A stretch of DNA of 64,000 nucleotides from Bifidobacteriaceae bacterium UBA2724 (GTDB lineage: Bacteria; Actinomycetota; Actinomycetes; Actinomycetales; Bifidobacteriaceae). A program made the position numbers and the translations under genes. The notes under the pieces are model-generated. The model was not told the origin of the DNA. It was given only the letters and a program-made list of their open reading frames with translations, and did no database searches. Shown here one piece after another: positions 25,340 to 36,000 of the stretch (position 1 is the stretch's first letter; the number at the start of each line of letters is the position of its first letter). The stretch is taken from positions 137,988 to 201,987 of the forward strand of contig DEKK01000006.1 of assembly GCA_002353815.1 (NCBI GenBank). Direction: 5' to 3'.

Positions 25340-26383
25340 ATGGAGAATGACTTGGTGATGCCGGAACTGGCATCGGTGGATGCGCTGACCGTGGTGCGGT
25401 CGACGGGGTCCACCAACACGCTCGCGCGGGAGCTGTATGGCCCTGCGTCGGCGAACCGCGGGCTGCGGCTGGTGCTTGCCGACAAGCAGACCGGCGGGCG
25501 CGGGCGGCTCGGCAGGCCGTGGACGAGCGGCGTGCGCACATCGTTCCTGAGCTCCTATGCGGCCGACGTCCCCGCGTGGCTGGCATGCGGCGGCATGGCT
25601 GGCTGGCTCACGCTGGGCGCGGGCGTTGCGGTCGTCGAGACGCTGCGCGACGTGGTCCATGACGACGGCCACATCGCTATGAAATGGCCCAACGATGTGT
25701 ATTGGGACGACTGCAAGCTCGGAGGCATCCTGACCGAGCTCGCCGGGATCCGCCCGGGGGACGGCGCGGCTGCCTCGGCAGCCTCGGATACTCAATCCAC
25801 GGTTGCGGACGCCGCGGGCATGGCACCTGCCGACGCCGTCGGTTCCACGGCGGTCGTGATCTTCGGCATCGGCATAAATCTGTTCCTCGGCCCCGAGAAC
25901 CTGCCGACGCCGATTTCGACGTCGCTGCACCTGCATGTGCGTGACATCCCGGATTTCGACACGCTGCGGCTGCGCCTCGCCGATGGCATCGCGCGGCGTC
26001 TGCGCGATGTGGTGCGGACGCTGGAAACCGATCCTGACGCACAGTCGTCGGGGCTTCTGCGGCGCGCGACGGAGCTCGGTTGCGTCGCCGGACGTCGCGT
26101 CCGTGTCACGCTTCCCGATGGCACGTCCCGCACCGGCGTGGCACGGGGCATCGCCGCCGACGGCGGTCTCGACGTGGGATGCGACGAGGGCGGGGAGCTT
26201 TATGTGCGTGCGGCGGACGTGGGGCTGCTGCCCGGGCTTGCCGGGGCTGCGGGCACCGCGACGGGAGCGCCGGATGCGCTGGCCGGCTCGACGATTCGAT
26301 TGGAACCATGCAACGCACAGGCCGCGCCAGCGGAGGCACAGGCCGCCGGACCGGCGGGCCCGGAGGCCGGCAGCGCGTCATGA
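25340..26383 (+). CDS. birA: Biotin--[acetyl-CoA-carboxylase] ligase, no DNA-binding domain
   Basis: This enzyme activates biotin with ATP and attaches it to the BCCP lysine. The 347-residue protein carries RSTGSTNTLA near its start, the biotinyl-AMP loop GGRGRLGRPW (residues 52-61) and KWPNDVYWDDCKLGG (Lys115). A C-terminal SH3-like domain (VRVTLPDGTSRTGVARGI) follows. It lacks the N-terminal helix-turn-helix of bifunctional BirA, so it cannot itself repress bioY. GGGAG eight bases upstream of the ATG supports this start. The last 50 residues are Ala/Gly/Pro-rich. It leads the acc-fas gene set, whose product it modifies. Confidence 0.93.
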   Translation: MENDLVMPELASVDALTVVRSTGSTNTLARELYGPASANRGLRLVLADKQTGGRGRLGRPWTSGVRTSFLSSYAADVPAWLACGGMAGWLTLGAGVAVVETLRDVVHDDGHIAMKWPNDVYWDDCKLGGILTELAGIRPGDGAAASAASDTQSTVADAAGMAPADAVGSTAVVIFGIGINLFLGPENLPTPISTSLHLHVRDIPDFDTLRLRLADGIARRLRDVVRTLETDPDAQSSGLLRRATELGCVAGRRVRVTLPDGTSRTGVARGIAADGGLDVGCDEGGELYVRAADVGLLPGLAGAAGTATGAPDALAGSTIRLEPCNAQAAPAEAQAAGPAGPEAGSAS

Positions 26384-26451
26384 CGCAGACGGACCGGGGC
26401 GGGCGGCTGGCCCCTGGGACATGCATGGACGAATGGGAACGGAGGAACCAC

Positions 26452-28341
26452 ATGAAGAAGCTGCTGATAGCGAATCGCGGGGAAATCGCCCTGCGCGTCA
26501 TCCGCACGGCGCGCGAAATGGGCATCGCCACGGTCGCCGTGTATTCGGAATCCGACCGGGATTCGCCGTTCGCGCAGGCGGCGGACGAAGCCTATCGTCT
26601 GCCGGGCGACACATACGCCGAGACATATCTCAACGGCGACCTCATCATCGATGTCGCGCGCCGCGCCAAGGCCGACGCCATCCATCCCGGATACGGGTTC
26701 CTGTCGGAGGTCCCGCAGTTCGCGCAGGCGGTGCTTGACGCCGGACTGACCTGGGTGGGGCCGCGCCCCGGGGTGCTCGTCGATCTGGGCGACAAAATCA
26801 CCGCCCGGCGTTTCGCCGAACGCGCCGACGTGCCGCCGGTCCCGGGCATCTCGGAGCCGGTGACCGAGATCGGCACGCTGCTCAGGTTCGCGCATGACTA
26901 CGGGTATCCCGTCATGCTCAAACGCACGGACGGCGGTGGAGGGCACGGCATCACCGTCGTGCGCGACGACGACGCCATGCGGTCGTTCTTCATGAGCCAT
27001 GACGCGCTGGAGGGCGGCGACCTCGACAAGTACTTCGTCGAGAAATTCGTCTCGCAGTCGCGTCACGTCGAGACGCAATGCGGCAGGGATTCGCACGGCA
27101 ACTTCACGGTGTATTCGACCCGCGACTGCTCTGTGCAGCGCCGCAACCAGAAACTCATCGAAGAGGCGCCGGCGCCGTTCCTCACCGACAAGGAGAACGC
27201 ACGCCTGACCACGTATTCGCGTCGCCTGTTCGAGGCCGCGAACTACGTGGGGCTGGGCACGTGCGAGTTCATGCTCACGCCCACCGCCGACATCTACTTC
27301 CTCGAGGTCAACCCGCGCCTGCAGGTCGAGCACACCGTGAGCGAAGAAGTGTGCGGCATCGACCTCGTGCGCGAGCAGCTCGCCATCGCACAGGGCGGCG
27401 TCCTCACCCAGGCGCCGGAGCCGCGCGGGCACAGCTTCGAGCTGCGCATCACCAGCGAGAACCCCGAGACGAACCTCGCCCCGGGGTCGGGCACCATCGA
27501 AAGCATCCACTTCCCTTCGGGGCCGGGGATCCGCGTGGACTTCGGCGTCACGCAGGGAAGCGTCATCTCGCCGAAATTCGACTCCATGATGGGCAAGATC
27601 ATCGTGACGGCCCAGGACCGTCCCGCCGCCATCGCCCGCGTGCTCAGGGCGCTTGGCGAATTCAGGCTCGACGGCGTGCCCACGCCCTGCCCTCTGTTCG
27701 ACAAGGTGTTCCGCGACCCCGATTTCGTCGGCGACGGGCGCGATTTCTCAGTCACCACCAAGTGGCTGGAACGCAAGTACCTCACCAAGGAGCCGGTCAG
27801 CTCCAAGGCGGGGCAGCCTGCGTCTCTCAGCGCGGCCATCAACGCCGGCGACGCGGAGCCGAGGCGCTCGCGCGAATCGTTCGTCTTCGAGGTCAACGAC
27901 AAACGCGTGCAGGTGACGATCCCCGACGAGTTCATCGGGGTCCTCGGCGCCCGCGGACACGGAGGACGCAGCCGCGTGCAGCCGCTGCGCGGCGCGGGCA
28001 CCCAGGCGGTCGCCAGGCAGCATGACGGCGCCGGGTTCCGTGACGGCAACATCTGCTCTCCGATGCAGGCCGTCGTGACGCGCGTCAACGTGGCCGTCGG
28101 CACCCACGTGGACAAGGGCGACCTTTTGGTCGTGCTCGAATCCATGAAGATGGAGAACTATGTGTACGCGCCGACGGCGGGCACGGTCACCGACATCGTG
28201 GTGGGGCCTGCGGACGGCGTCGAGGCGGGCGATCCGCTCGTTTCGATCGACGTGGACGCGGCGTCCCGGCGCGGCGCCGCGGCGCAGGGGAGCCCCGTGG
28301 GAAGCGCCGCAGGGCACCAGGGAAGAGAGGACAGCGAATGA
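26452..28341 (+). CDS. accC: Acyl-CoA carboxylase alpha chain: biotin carboxylase fused to BCCP
   Basis: The 629-residue chain carboxylates biotin with ATP and bicarbonate and carries the biotin. Domains in order: N-terminal fold (KKLLIANRGEIALRV), ATP-grasp with the glycine loop KRTDGGGGHGITV, the EVNPRLQVEHTVSEEV catalytic segment, the C-terminal carboxylase domain, and a lipoyl/biotinyl domain with ESMKMEN. Lys566 is the biotinylation site. The start at 26452 has GGAGG nine bases upstream; an ATG at 26380 overlapping the birA stop is possible but has no such site. The gene ends in an ATGA overlap with the carboxyltransferase gene. Malonyl-CoA for the adjacent synthase is the expected product. 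Confidence 0.94.
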   Translation: MKKLLIANRGEIALRVIRTAREMGIATVAVYSESDRDSPFAQAADEAYRLPGDTYAETYLNGDLIIDVARRAKADAIHPGYGFLSEVPQFAQAVLDAGLTWVGPRPGVLVDLGDKITARRFAERADVPPVPGISEPVTEIGTLLRFAHDYGYPVMLKRTDGGGGHGITVVRDDDAMRSFFMSHDALEGGDLDKYFVEKFVSQSRHVETQCGRDSHGNFTVYSTRDCSVQRRNQKLIEEAPAPFLTDKENARLTTYSRRLFEAANYVGLGTCEFMLTPTADIYFLEVNPRLQVEHTVSEEVCGIDLVREQLAIAQGGVLTQAPEPRGHSFELRITSENPETNLAPGSGTIESIHFPSGPGIRVDFGVTQGSVISPKFDSMMGKIIVTAQDRPAAIARVLRALGEFRLDGVPTPCPLFDKVFRDPDFVGDGRDFSVTTKWLERKYLTKEPVSSKAGQPASLSAAINAGDAEPRRSRESFVFEVNDKRVQVTIPDEFIGVLGARGHGGRSRVQPLRGAGTQAVARQHDGAGFRDGNICSPMQAVVTRVNVAVGTHVDKGDLLVVLESMKMENYVYAPTAGTVTDIVVGPADGVEAGDPLVSIDVDAASRRGAAAQGSPVGSAAGHQGREDSE

Positions 28342-30002
28342 CGTCCGTTATCGACACAGCCATCGGCACGCCGGTGGAGCTCGGCCGCGACAGGGCCGAC
28401 GGCGACATGCACATCCCGGAGCCGGCGTCGCCGGGCGCCTACGGCGGCGTGCGGCGACAGCCCATGCGCAAGGACCTGGAGCGCGCGGCGCAGCTCGCAC
28501 GCACCGCCGAGGACCATGCGCGGGAACGTCAGCATCCCAAGAACAAACTCACCGCGCGCGAACGCCTCGACCTGCTGTTCGACACCGGCACGTTCCAGGA
28601 GATCGGCCGTTTCAGCGGCGGGAACATCAACAAAGGCGTCCCCGGCGCCGCCGTCATCACGGGGTTCGGCCAGGTGTGGGGCCGCACGGTCGCCGTGTAC
28701 GCCCAGGATTTCTCGGTCAAGGGCGGTTCGATGGGCGTGGCCGAGGGCGACAAGATCTGCCATCTCATGGACATGGCCATCGAACTCAAAGTGCCGATCG
28801 TGGCGATTGTCGATTCCGGCGGTGCGCGCATCCAGGAGGGCGTCGCCGCCCTGACGCAGTACGGGCGCATCTTCCGCAAGACATGCGAGGCATCGGGCCT
28901 GGTGCCGCAGATCTCGCTCATCCTCGGTCCCTGCGCGGGCGGCGCCGTGTATTGCCCGGCCCTCACCGACTTCATCATCATGACCAAGGAGAACTCGTAC
29001 ATGTTCGTCACCGGCCCCGACGTGGTCAAGGCGGCGACGGGCGAGAAAATCTCGATGGAGGACCTCGGCGGTGGCTCCGTGCACAACACGGTGAGCGGCG
29101 TGGCGCATTATCTCGGCGAGGACGAGAACGACGCCATCGACTACGCGCGCACCGTGCTGGCGTACCTGCCCGGCAGCAGCGACTCCATGCCGCCCGCCTA
29201 CGCGTATGCCAACGGGCACGCCGAGGAGGTCGCCGCGCGGCGCATCGGCACCATCATCCCCGCCAACGACCGGCAGCCGTACGACGTGTGCGACGTGATC
29301 CGCTGCGTCACCGACTACGGCGAGTTCGTGCAGGTGCAGGAGCTTTACGCACAGTCGGCGGTCGTGGGGTTCGGGTGCATCGCGGGGAACCCCGTGGGCA
29401 TCGTCGCCAACCAGCCGTGCGTCCTCGCGGGAAGCCTGGACGTCGATTCCTCCGAGAAGGTCGCGCGTTTCGTGCGGCTGTGCGACGCCTTCAACCTCCC
29501 GGTCGTCACGTTCGTGGACGTGCCCGGATACAAACCGGGCAGCGACCAGGAGCACGCGGGCATCATCCGGCGCGGCGCCAAGGTCATCTACGCCTATGCG
29601 AACGCGCAGGTGCCGATGGTCACGATCATCCTGCGCAAGGCGTTCGGCGGCGCATACATCGTCATGGGCTCCAAGGCGATCGGCGCGGATTACAACTTCG
29701 CCTGGCCCGATTCCCAGATCGCCGTGCTCGGCGCGCAAGGGGCGGTGAACATCATCCACCGCAAGGAGCTGCGCAAGGCGCGCGAGCACGGCGAGAAGGC
29801 CGAGGAAGAGCTTCGCGCCGAGCTCGTGGCCGAGTACGAGGCCACGACGGTGAATGCGAACCTGTCGCTGGAAATGGGGCAGGTGGACGCGATGATCGAC
29901 CCGGAGCAGACGCGCGAGGTGATCGTCCGGTCGCTCGCCACGCTGCGCACCAAGAAACACCGCAGGCTCACGACCAAGCACCACGGCAACCAGCCCATGT
30001 GA
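28338..30002 (+). CDS. accD: Acyl-CoA carboxylase beta chain (carboxyltransferase)
   Basis: The 554-residue carboxyltransferase moves the carboxyl group from biotin to acetyl- or propionyl-CoA. It has the two-crotonase architecture of actinobacterial AccD proteins. The first half includes KNKLTARERLDLL, a GGSMGVAEGDKI segment and DSGGARIQEGV. The second half includes DVPGYKPGSDQEHAGIIRRGAK and RKAFGGAYIVMGSK. The ATG overlaps the stop of the upstream gene (ATGA), indicating translational coupling. A separate small epsilon subunit, known in Streptomyces and Mycobacterium, was not found here. The acetyl/propionyl preference cannot be read by eye. Confidence 0.94.
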   Translation: MTSVIDTAIGTPVELGRDRADGDMHIPEPASPGAYGGVRRQPMRKDLERAAQLARTAEDHARERQHPKNKLTARERLDLLFDTGTFQEIGRFSGGNINKGVPGAAVITGFGQVWGRTVAVYAQDFSVKGGSMGVAEGDKICHLMDMAIELKVPIVAIVDSGGARIQEGVAALTQYGRIFRKTCEASGLVPQISLILGPCAGGAVYCPALTDFIIMTKENSYMFVTGPDVVKAATGEKISMEDLGGGSVHNTVSGVAHYLGEDENDAIDYARTVLAYLPGSSDSMPPAYAYANGHAEEVAARRIGTIIPANDRQPYDVCDVIRCVTDYGEFVQVQELYAQSAVVGFGCIAGNPVGIVANQPCVLAGSLDVDSSEKVARFVRLCDAFNLPVVTFVDVPGYKPGSDQEHAGIIRRGAKVIYAYANAQVPMVTIILRKAFGGAYIVMGSKAIGADYNFAWPDSQIAVLGAQGAVNIIHRKELRKAREHGEKAEEELRAELVAEYEATTVNANLSLEMGQVDAMIDPEQTREVIVRSLATLRTKKHRRLTTKHHGNQPM

Positions 30003-30009
30003 CCCGCCG

Positions 30010-30041
30010 TCGCGACGCGGGGAGCGCAATCCCCGTCGCGA
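30010..30041 (+). other. Stable hairpin between accD and fas
   Basis: TCGCGACGCGGGGA pairs with TCCCCGTCGCGA around GCGCAA, with a two-base bulge. There is no T-run, so an mRNA-stability or processing element is more likely than a full terminator. It is followed by three degenerate 11-bp repeats (AGNATGAACCC-like, about 30046-30081). Confidence 0.55.
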
Positions 30042-30096
30042 GTCCAATGCGAACCCCAGCATGAACCCAGTACGAACCCATACAAAGAGAGACATC

Positions 30097-33000
30097 ATGA
30101 CATCACGATTCGTTGACACCCTCACCACGGCGCCCGTCGTCATCACCTTCGCCGGGCAGTCCACCCCGTGGACCACGGCGCTCCACCAGCTAGCCGTGCA
30201 GCCCTCGGTCATGCACACGCTGCACGCCGTGGACGACCGCGCGCGCCGCAGGCTCGCGCCCGTGGCCGCGCAGCTGCTCGCCATCACCGGAGGCGACGAC
30301 GACCCGTTCGCCCATGCCAAGGACGCCCCCGTGCTGGGACGTGACGCGGCCGCGCAGCTGAGCGTGCCTGGCATCGCGCTCGCTCAGCTCGGCGCCGTGC
30401 TCGACGCGCGCGAGCTGGGGCTCGACCTCACGTCCATCGCCCCGGTCGCCGTGCTCGGCCATTCCCAGGGCGTGCTCGCGGCCGACATCGCGGCGGCGGT
30501 GCAGTCGCTCAGCGACCCGGGCGAACGCGAGGACGCCGTGGTGACCGTGCTCGCCATCGCCCGTCTCATCGGCGCGGCCGGCGCGCGGCGCGCCCGCGAG
30601 CTCGGTATCGGATCCGAACCCGGCACCTCGCCGATGGTCGCGCTGGGCGGAGCCACGCGCGCACAGGTCGATGCATTGATCTCGCGTATCGCCGCCCCGC
30701 GCGGACCCGTGACCGTGGGTGTCAAGAACTCGGTGACCAGCTACGTGGTGTGCGGGCATCCGGCGGACCTGGCCGACCTCGTGCGCCAGGCCGCGAAGGA
30801 AACCGCGCGCGAGAAGAAGATGCGCGAGGCGAAGGCGCGCGGAGGCAGTGTGTTCGACCCAACGGTGGACTACCTCGAGGTCACGGTGCCCTTCCACAGC
30901 CCCATGATGGCGCAGGCCGTCGAATGGGTGGGGCAGTGGGCCGCCGAATGCGGCATCGACGCCGGATACGCCCGCAGACTCGCCGCCCAGGTGCTCACCG
31001 ACCCCGTGGACTGGGACGCGCAGGTACGTGGGACACTCGAGGCAACCGATGCGCGCTCCCTGTGGTTCGTCGACTTCGGACCGGGCCAGACGGCGGCCAA
31101 GCTCACGACCGCCATCGCCAACGGTTCCGGCGCGGGCGTGGTGAGCCTCGCGTCCGCGGCCGACCGCGTCACCGTGATCGGCGGCACGACGGAACCCACG
31201 CGCCTGGCCGATTGGGGCGTGTATGCGCCGCGCGTTGTGCGCACAGCCGACGGCAGGGAGCGCGTGAGCACCGCGTTCTCGCGTCTCACCGGCAAATCCC
31301 CGGTGATGCTCGCCGGCATGACGCCCACCACCGTCGACCCCGAGATCGTAGCCGCGGCGGCGAACGCCGGGTACTGGGCCGAGCTCGCCGGCGGCGGCCA
31401 GGTGACCGAGCGGATCTTCACCGAGCACATGGACCGTCTGGATTCCCTGCTTGACGACGGCGCCACCGTGGAGTTCAACTCCATGTTCATGGACCGCTAC
31501 CTGTGGAACCTGCAGTTCGGCTCCACACGGCTCGTGCCGAAGCGCCGCGCGGCGGGGTCCGCCATCGACGGCGTCGTGGTGTCGGCGGGAATCCCCGAAC
31601 GCGACGAAGCCGTGGAGCTGGTCCGCACGCTCATCGCCGACGGAATCCCGTACGTGGCGTTCAAACCCGGCACCGTGCGCCAGATCGAGCAGGTGCTCGC
31701 CATCGCCGACGCCCTGGCCGGCGCTGATAACGACGGCGTTGATAACGACGGCGCTATCGAGAAGGCCGGCGCGTCTGCCACGATCCTCATGGAGGTCGAG
31801 GGCGGTTCCGCGGGCGGGCACCATTCGTGGGAAAGCCTCGACGACCTGCTCACCCGCACATATGCGCAGATCCGCGAACGCCGCAACGTCGTGCTTGTCG
31901 CCGGTGGCGGCATCGGCGTGCCCGAACGCGCAGCCGACTACATCACCGGGCAGTGGGCTCGGGTCTACGGGCTTCCGGACATGCCGCTCGACGGCGTGCT
32001 CGTCGGCACTGCCGCGATGACCGCCAAAGAGGCCCACACGAGCCCGCAGGTCAAGCGGCTGCTCGTCGACACCCCCGGAATCGCCGGTGAGAAAGACGGC
32101 GACCCCTTCGCGCCGATGGGCGAGACGTGGGTCGCCTCCGGCGCCAGCCACGGCGGCATGACATCCGGCCTGTCGCACCTGCACGCCGACATCTACCAGA
32201 TCGACAACGCCGCCGCCCGCGCCGACCGTCTCGCCGTGGAGGTCGAGAAACATCCCGAGATCCTCGACACCCGCCGCGATGACATCATCGAGGCGCTGAA
32301 CGCCACGAGCAAGCCGTATTTCGGCGACCTTGCGACGATGAGCTACCAGCGGTGGGCGCAGCGCTTCGCCGAACTGAGCTACCCGTGGCGCGACCGCACC
32401 TATGCCGACAGGTTCCTGCACCTGCTCCACCGCATCGAAGCCCGTGTCAGCGAACAGGACGAAGGGCGGATCGCCAGTGTCTTCGCCGACGCCGACGCCG
32501 TGCTCGACGCCCCGGAGGCGCTCAAACGACTCGCCGAGGCATACCCGCAGGCGGCGCGGATCACCGTGACGCCCACCGACGCCGCATGGTTCCCGACCCT
32601 GTGCCGCGAATACCCCAAGCCCATGCCGTTCGTGCCCGTGCTCGACGCCGACCTGCTCAAGTGGTGGGCGCGCGACCAGCTGTGGCAGTCCGAGGACCCG
32701 CGGTATCCCGCCGACAGCGTGCAGGTGATCCCCGGCCCCGTCTCCGTGGGCGGCATCACCACCGTCGACGAACCAGTGGCGGGCATCCTCGGACGCTTCG
32801 AGGACGCCTGCGTCGAGCGGATCGGCCGTGGCGGCGCCCAGGACGCGTTCGCCCTGCGTGGCGGCGCCGACGACGAGGAGCGCGCCATCCGCACGGCGCC
32901 GTCGCTGAGCTGGCTCGGCCACGTCATCGACAACCCGGCCTGCGGCACCGCTTCCGACGACCCCGACTACACGCTCGAACGCGTGGCGGACGGCGAGTGG

Positions 33001-36000
33001 GACCTGCACATCCACCTCGACACCTACTGGGACGGCGTGCCGGGCGGAGACGCGATGCACGCGGTGCGCGACATCGTGTACCCGCTCCACATCGACGCCT
33101 CCCGTCCGTATCTCATGCCGTCCATCAGCCGCGACAGGCTGGAGCCTGCGATGCGAGCTCTGCTGGAATCCACGGCGGGCGTCGGCAACACCGCCATCAC
33201 TGGCGACGCGATCGACTCCATGCCGGCGCAGGTCAGCGACGATGATCCGCAGCACCCGTACGGACACGTGGAGTCCGGCTATACGCTGAGCCCTACGCTG
33301 TTCGACGACCATGCGGCCGTCACCGCTGCCACGCTGCCCGCCGGGCTCAAGCCGGCGCGCGGAGTCGCGGACGCCCTCGTCGGACCGGCCTGGCCCGCCA
33401 TCTACGCGGCAATCGGCGGCATCGGCGACGGTGGCGCGCACGGCATGCCGGTCATCGAAGGCATGCTCAACATCGTGCACCTCGACCACACGATCCGCCT
33501 CCATGCCGACGCACGTCGCCTGGCCGCGCTCGCGGGCCAGCGCATCGCCGTCACCGCATGGGCCGAAAGTCCGCGCCCGTCCGCCTCGGGCACCGTCATC
33601 ACGGTGCATGTGCTCCATGCCGCCGCCGACGGATCGGCGCTCGCCGAGCAGACCGAACGCCTCGCCGTGCGCGGGCGCGCCACCGGCTCCGATCTGCCGC
33701 AGGACGCCCCGGCCTTCGCGGGCCGCGCGGATTCCATCCTCGCGACCCCGCGCCGTCTCATGCGCCGCGCCACGGTCACCGCGCCGTCCAACATGACGGC
33801 GTTCGCGCGCACGTCGGGCGATTTCAACCCCATCCACACCTCGCTCCGCGCCGCACGCCTGTCCGGGCTCGACGCCCCGATCGTGCACGGCATGTGGCTG
33901 TCCGCCGCCGCGCAGCACGTCGTGGAAGCCGCCGACGACAAAGGCAACGCCTGGCAGATCGAAGACTGGACGTACACGATGTACGGCATGGTGCGGCTCG
34001 GCGCGGCGATAGACATCGCCGTGGAACGCGTGGGTCGCGTCAACGGCGGCTGGTGCGCGTTCGAAGTCACGTGCAAGTCCGGCGGCGAACTCGTCTCCCG
34101 CGCCACCGCCGTCGTGCGCGCGCCCGTCAGCGCTTACGTGTATCCGGGCCAGGGAATCCAGAAGAAAGGCATGGTGCTTGACGAACGCGCCAAGAGCCCC
34201 GCGGCCCGCGACGTGTGGGAACGCGCCGATGCCGTGACCCGCGACAGGCTCGGGTTCTCGATCCTCGCAATCGTGCGCGACAACCCGACCGACATCGTCG
34301 CCGGGGGAGTGCACTACCACCATCCCGAGGGACTGCTCAATCTCACGCAGTTCACGCAGGTGGCGCTCGCGACCGTGGCATATGCGCAGACCGCGCGTCT
34401 GCGCGAGGCCGGCGCAGTCGTGGAAGGCGGGTATTTCGCCGGACATTCGCTGGGCGAATACGATGCGCTCAGCTCGTATGCCGGCATCATCCCGCTCGAA
34501 ACCGAGCTTGTGCTCGTGTTCCACCGCGGGTCGACCATGCACCATCTCATCGAACGCGACGCCCAGGGCCGTTCGAACTACCGCATGGGCGCGCTGCGAC
34601 CCAACCAGTTCGGCGTGGGCGACGACGGGGTGAAGGACTACGTGGCGCAGGTCGCCCGCGAATCCGGTGAGTTCCTCGAGATCGTCAACTACAACCTGGC
34701 GGGCGCGCAATACGCTGTCGCCGGCACGGTCGCGGGACTCAACGCGCTGAAGGCCGACGCCAACCGCCGTGCCAGGGAGGCGGGCGGCAAGCCGGCGTTC
34801 ATGTTCATCCCCGGCATCGACGTGCCGTTCCATTCCAGCAAGCTGCGCCGCGGCGTGCCGGAATTCCGCGACAAGCTCGACGCATTGCTGCCGCAGCACA
34901 TCGACTACTCGCGTCTGGAGGGCCGCTACATTCCGAACCTCGTGGCGCGTCCGTTCGAGATGACCCGGGATTTCGCCCGCTCGATCCTCGACACCGTGCC
35001 GTCCACGCGCATCAAAGAGGCGCTGGACGACCCCGCGGTGTGGGATTCCTACGCCGCCGACGACCAGAAGCTGGGGCGTCTGCTCCTCACCGAGCTGCTG
35101 AGCTGGCAGTTCGCGTCCCCGGTGCGCTGGATCGAAACGCAGGACCTGCTGTTCACGCCGCGCGAGAAGGGCGGCCTTGGCGTGACGAACTACGTCGAGG
35201 TGGGCGTCGGGTCATCCCCGACGTTGGCGAACCTGGGGGCCAAGACCCTGCGCATGCCGCGCTATGCCGGCAATGACGTGCGCGTGTTCAACGTGGGGCG
35301 CGATGAGGCGCGCGTCTACATGACGGATTCCGATCCGCTCGTGCCGGACGCGGAGTCCGATTCCGTGGCGACTTCGGTTGCTGCGCCGGCGCCTGCCGTC
35401 GCCACGCCGGCGCCTGCGGTTGCCGCTGCCGCGTCCCCCGCGCCGTCCGCAGTGCCTGCACCGTCCGCGGCTCCCGCGCCCGACATCGATTTCACCGCCG
35501 CCGACGCCATCGAGACGCTGCTCGCCTACAGCGGTAAAATCCGCGTCGACCAAATCGCACAGGATGACACGACCGACACCGTGACGAACGGCGTCTCGTC
35601 GCGCCGCAACCAGCTGCTCATGGACATCACGTCTGAGCTGGGCGTGCCGAGCGTCGAAGGCGCGGCCGAGGCGCCCGTCGCCAAGCTGCGCGGCCTCGTC
35701 ACCTCCGCGGCCCCCGCATACAAGGCGTTCGGACCGGTGCTGGGCGCCGCGATCCGGGAATCCCTGCACACTTTGTTCGGTTCCGCCGGCATCAAGCCTG
35801 CCGCCATCGGCCAGCGCGTGTGCGATGCGTGGGGACTCGGCGGAGGATGGACGTCCGCCGTCACCGCGCAGATCCTGCTGGGCACGCGCGACGGCGCCAG
35901 CGCCCGCGGCGGCGACCTTGCGACGCTGCCCACCACGGCCGTGGGCAACGCGGCCGAAGCCGACGCGCTCATCGACGCCGCGGTCCAGCAGGTGGCACAG

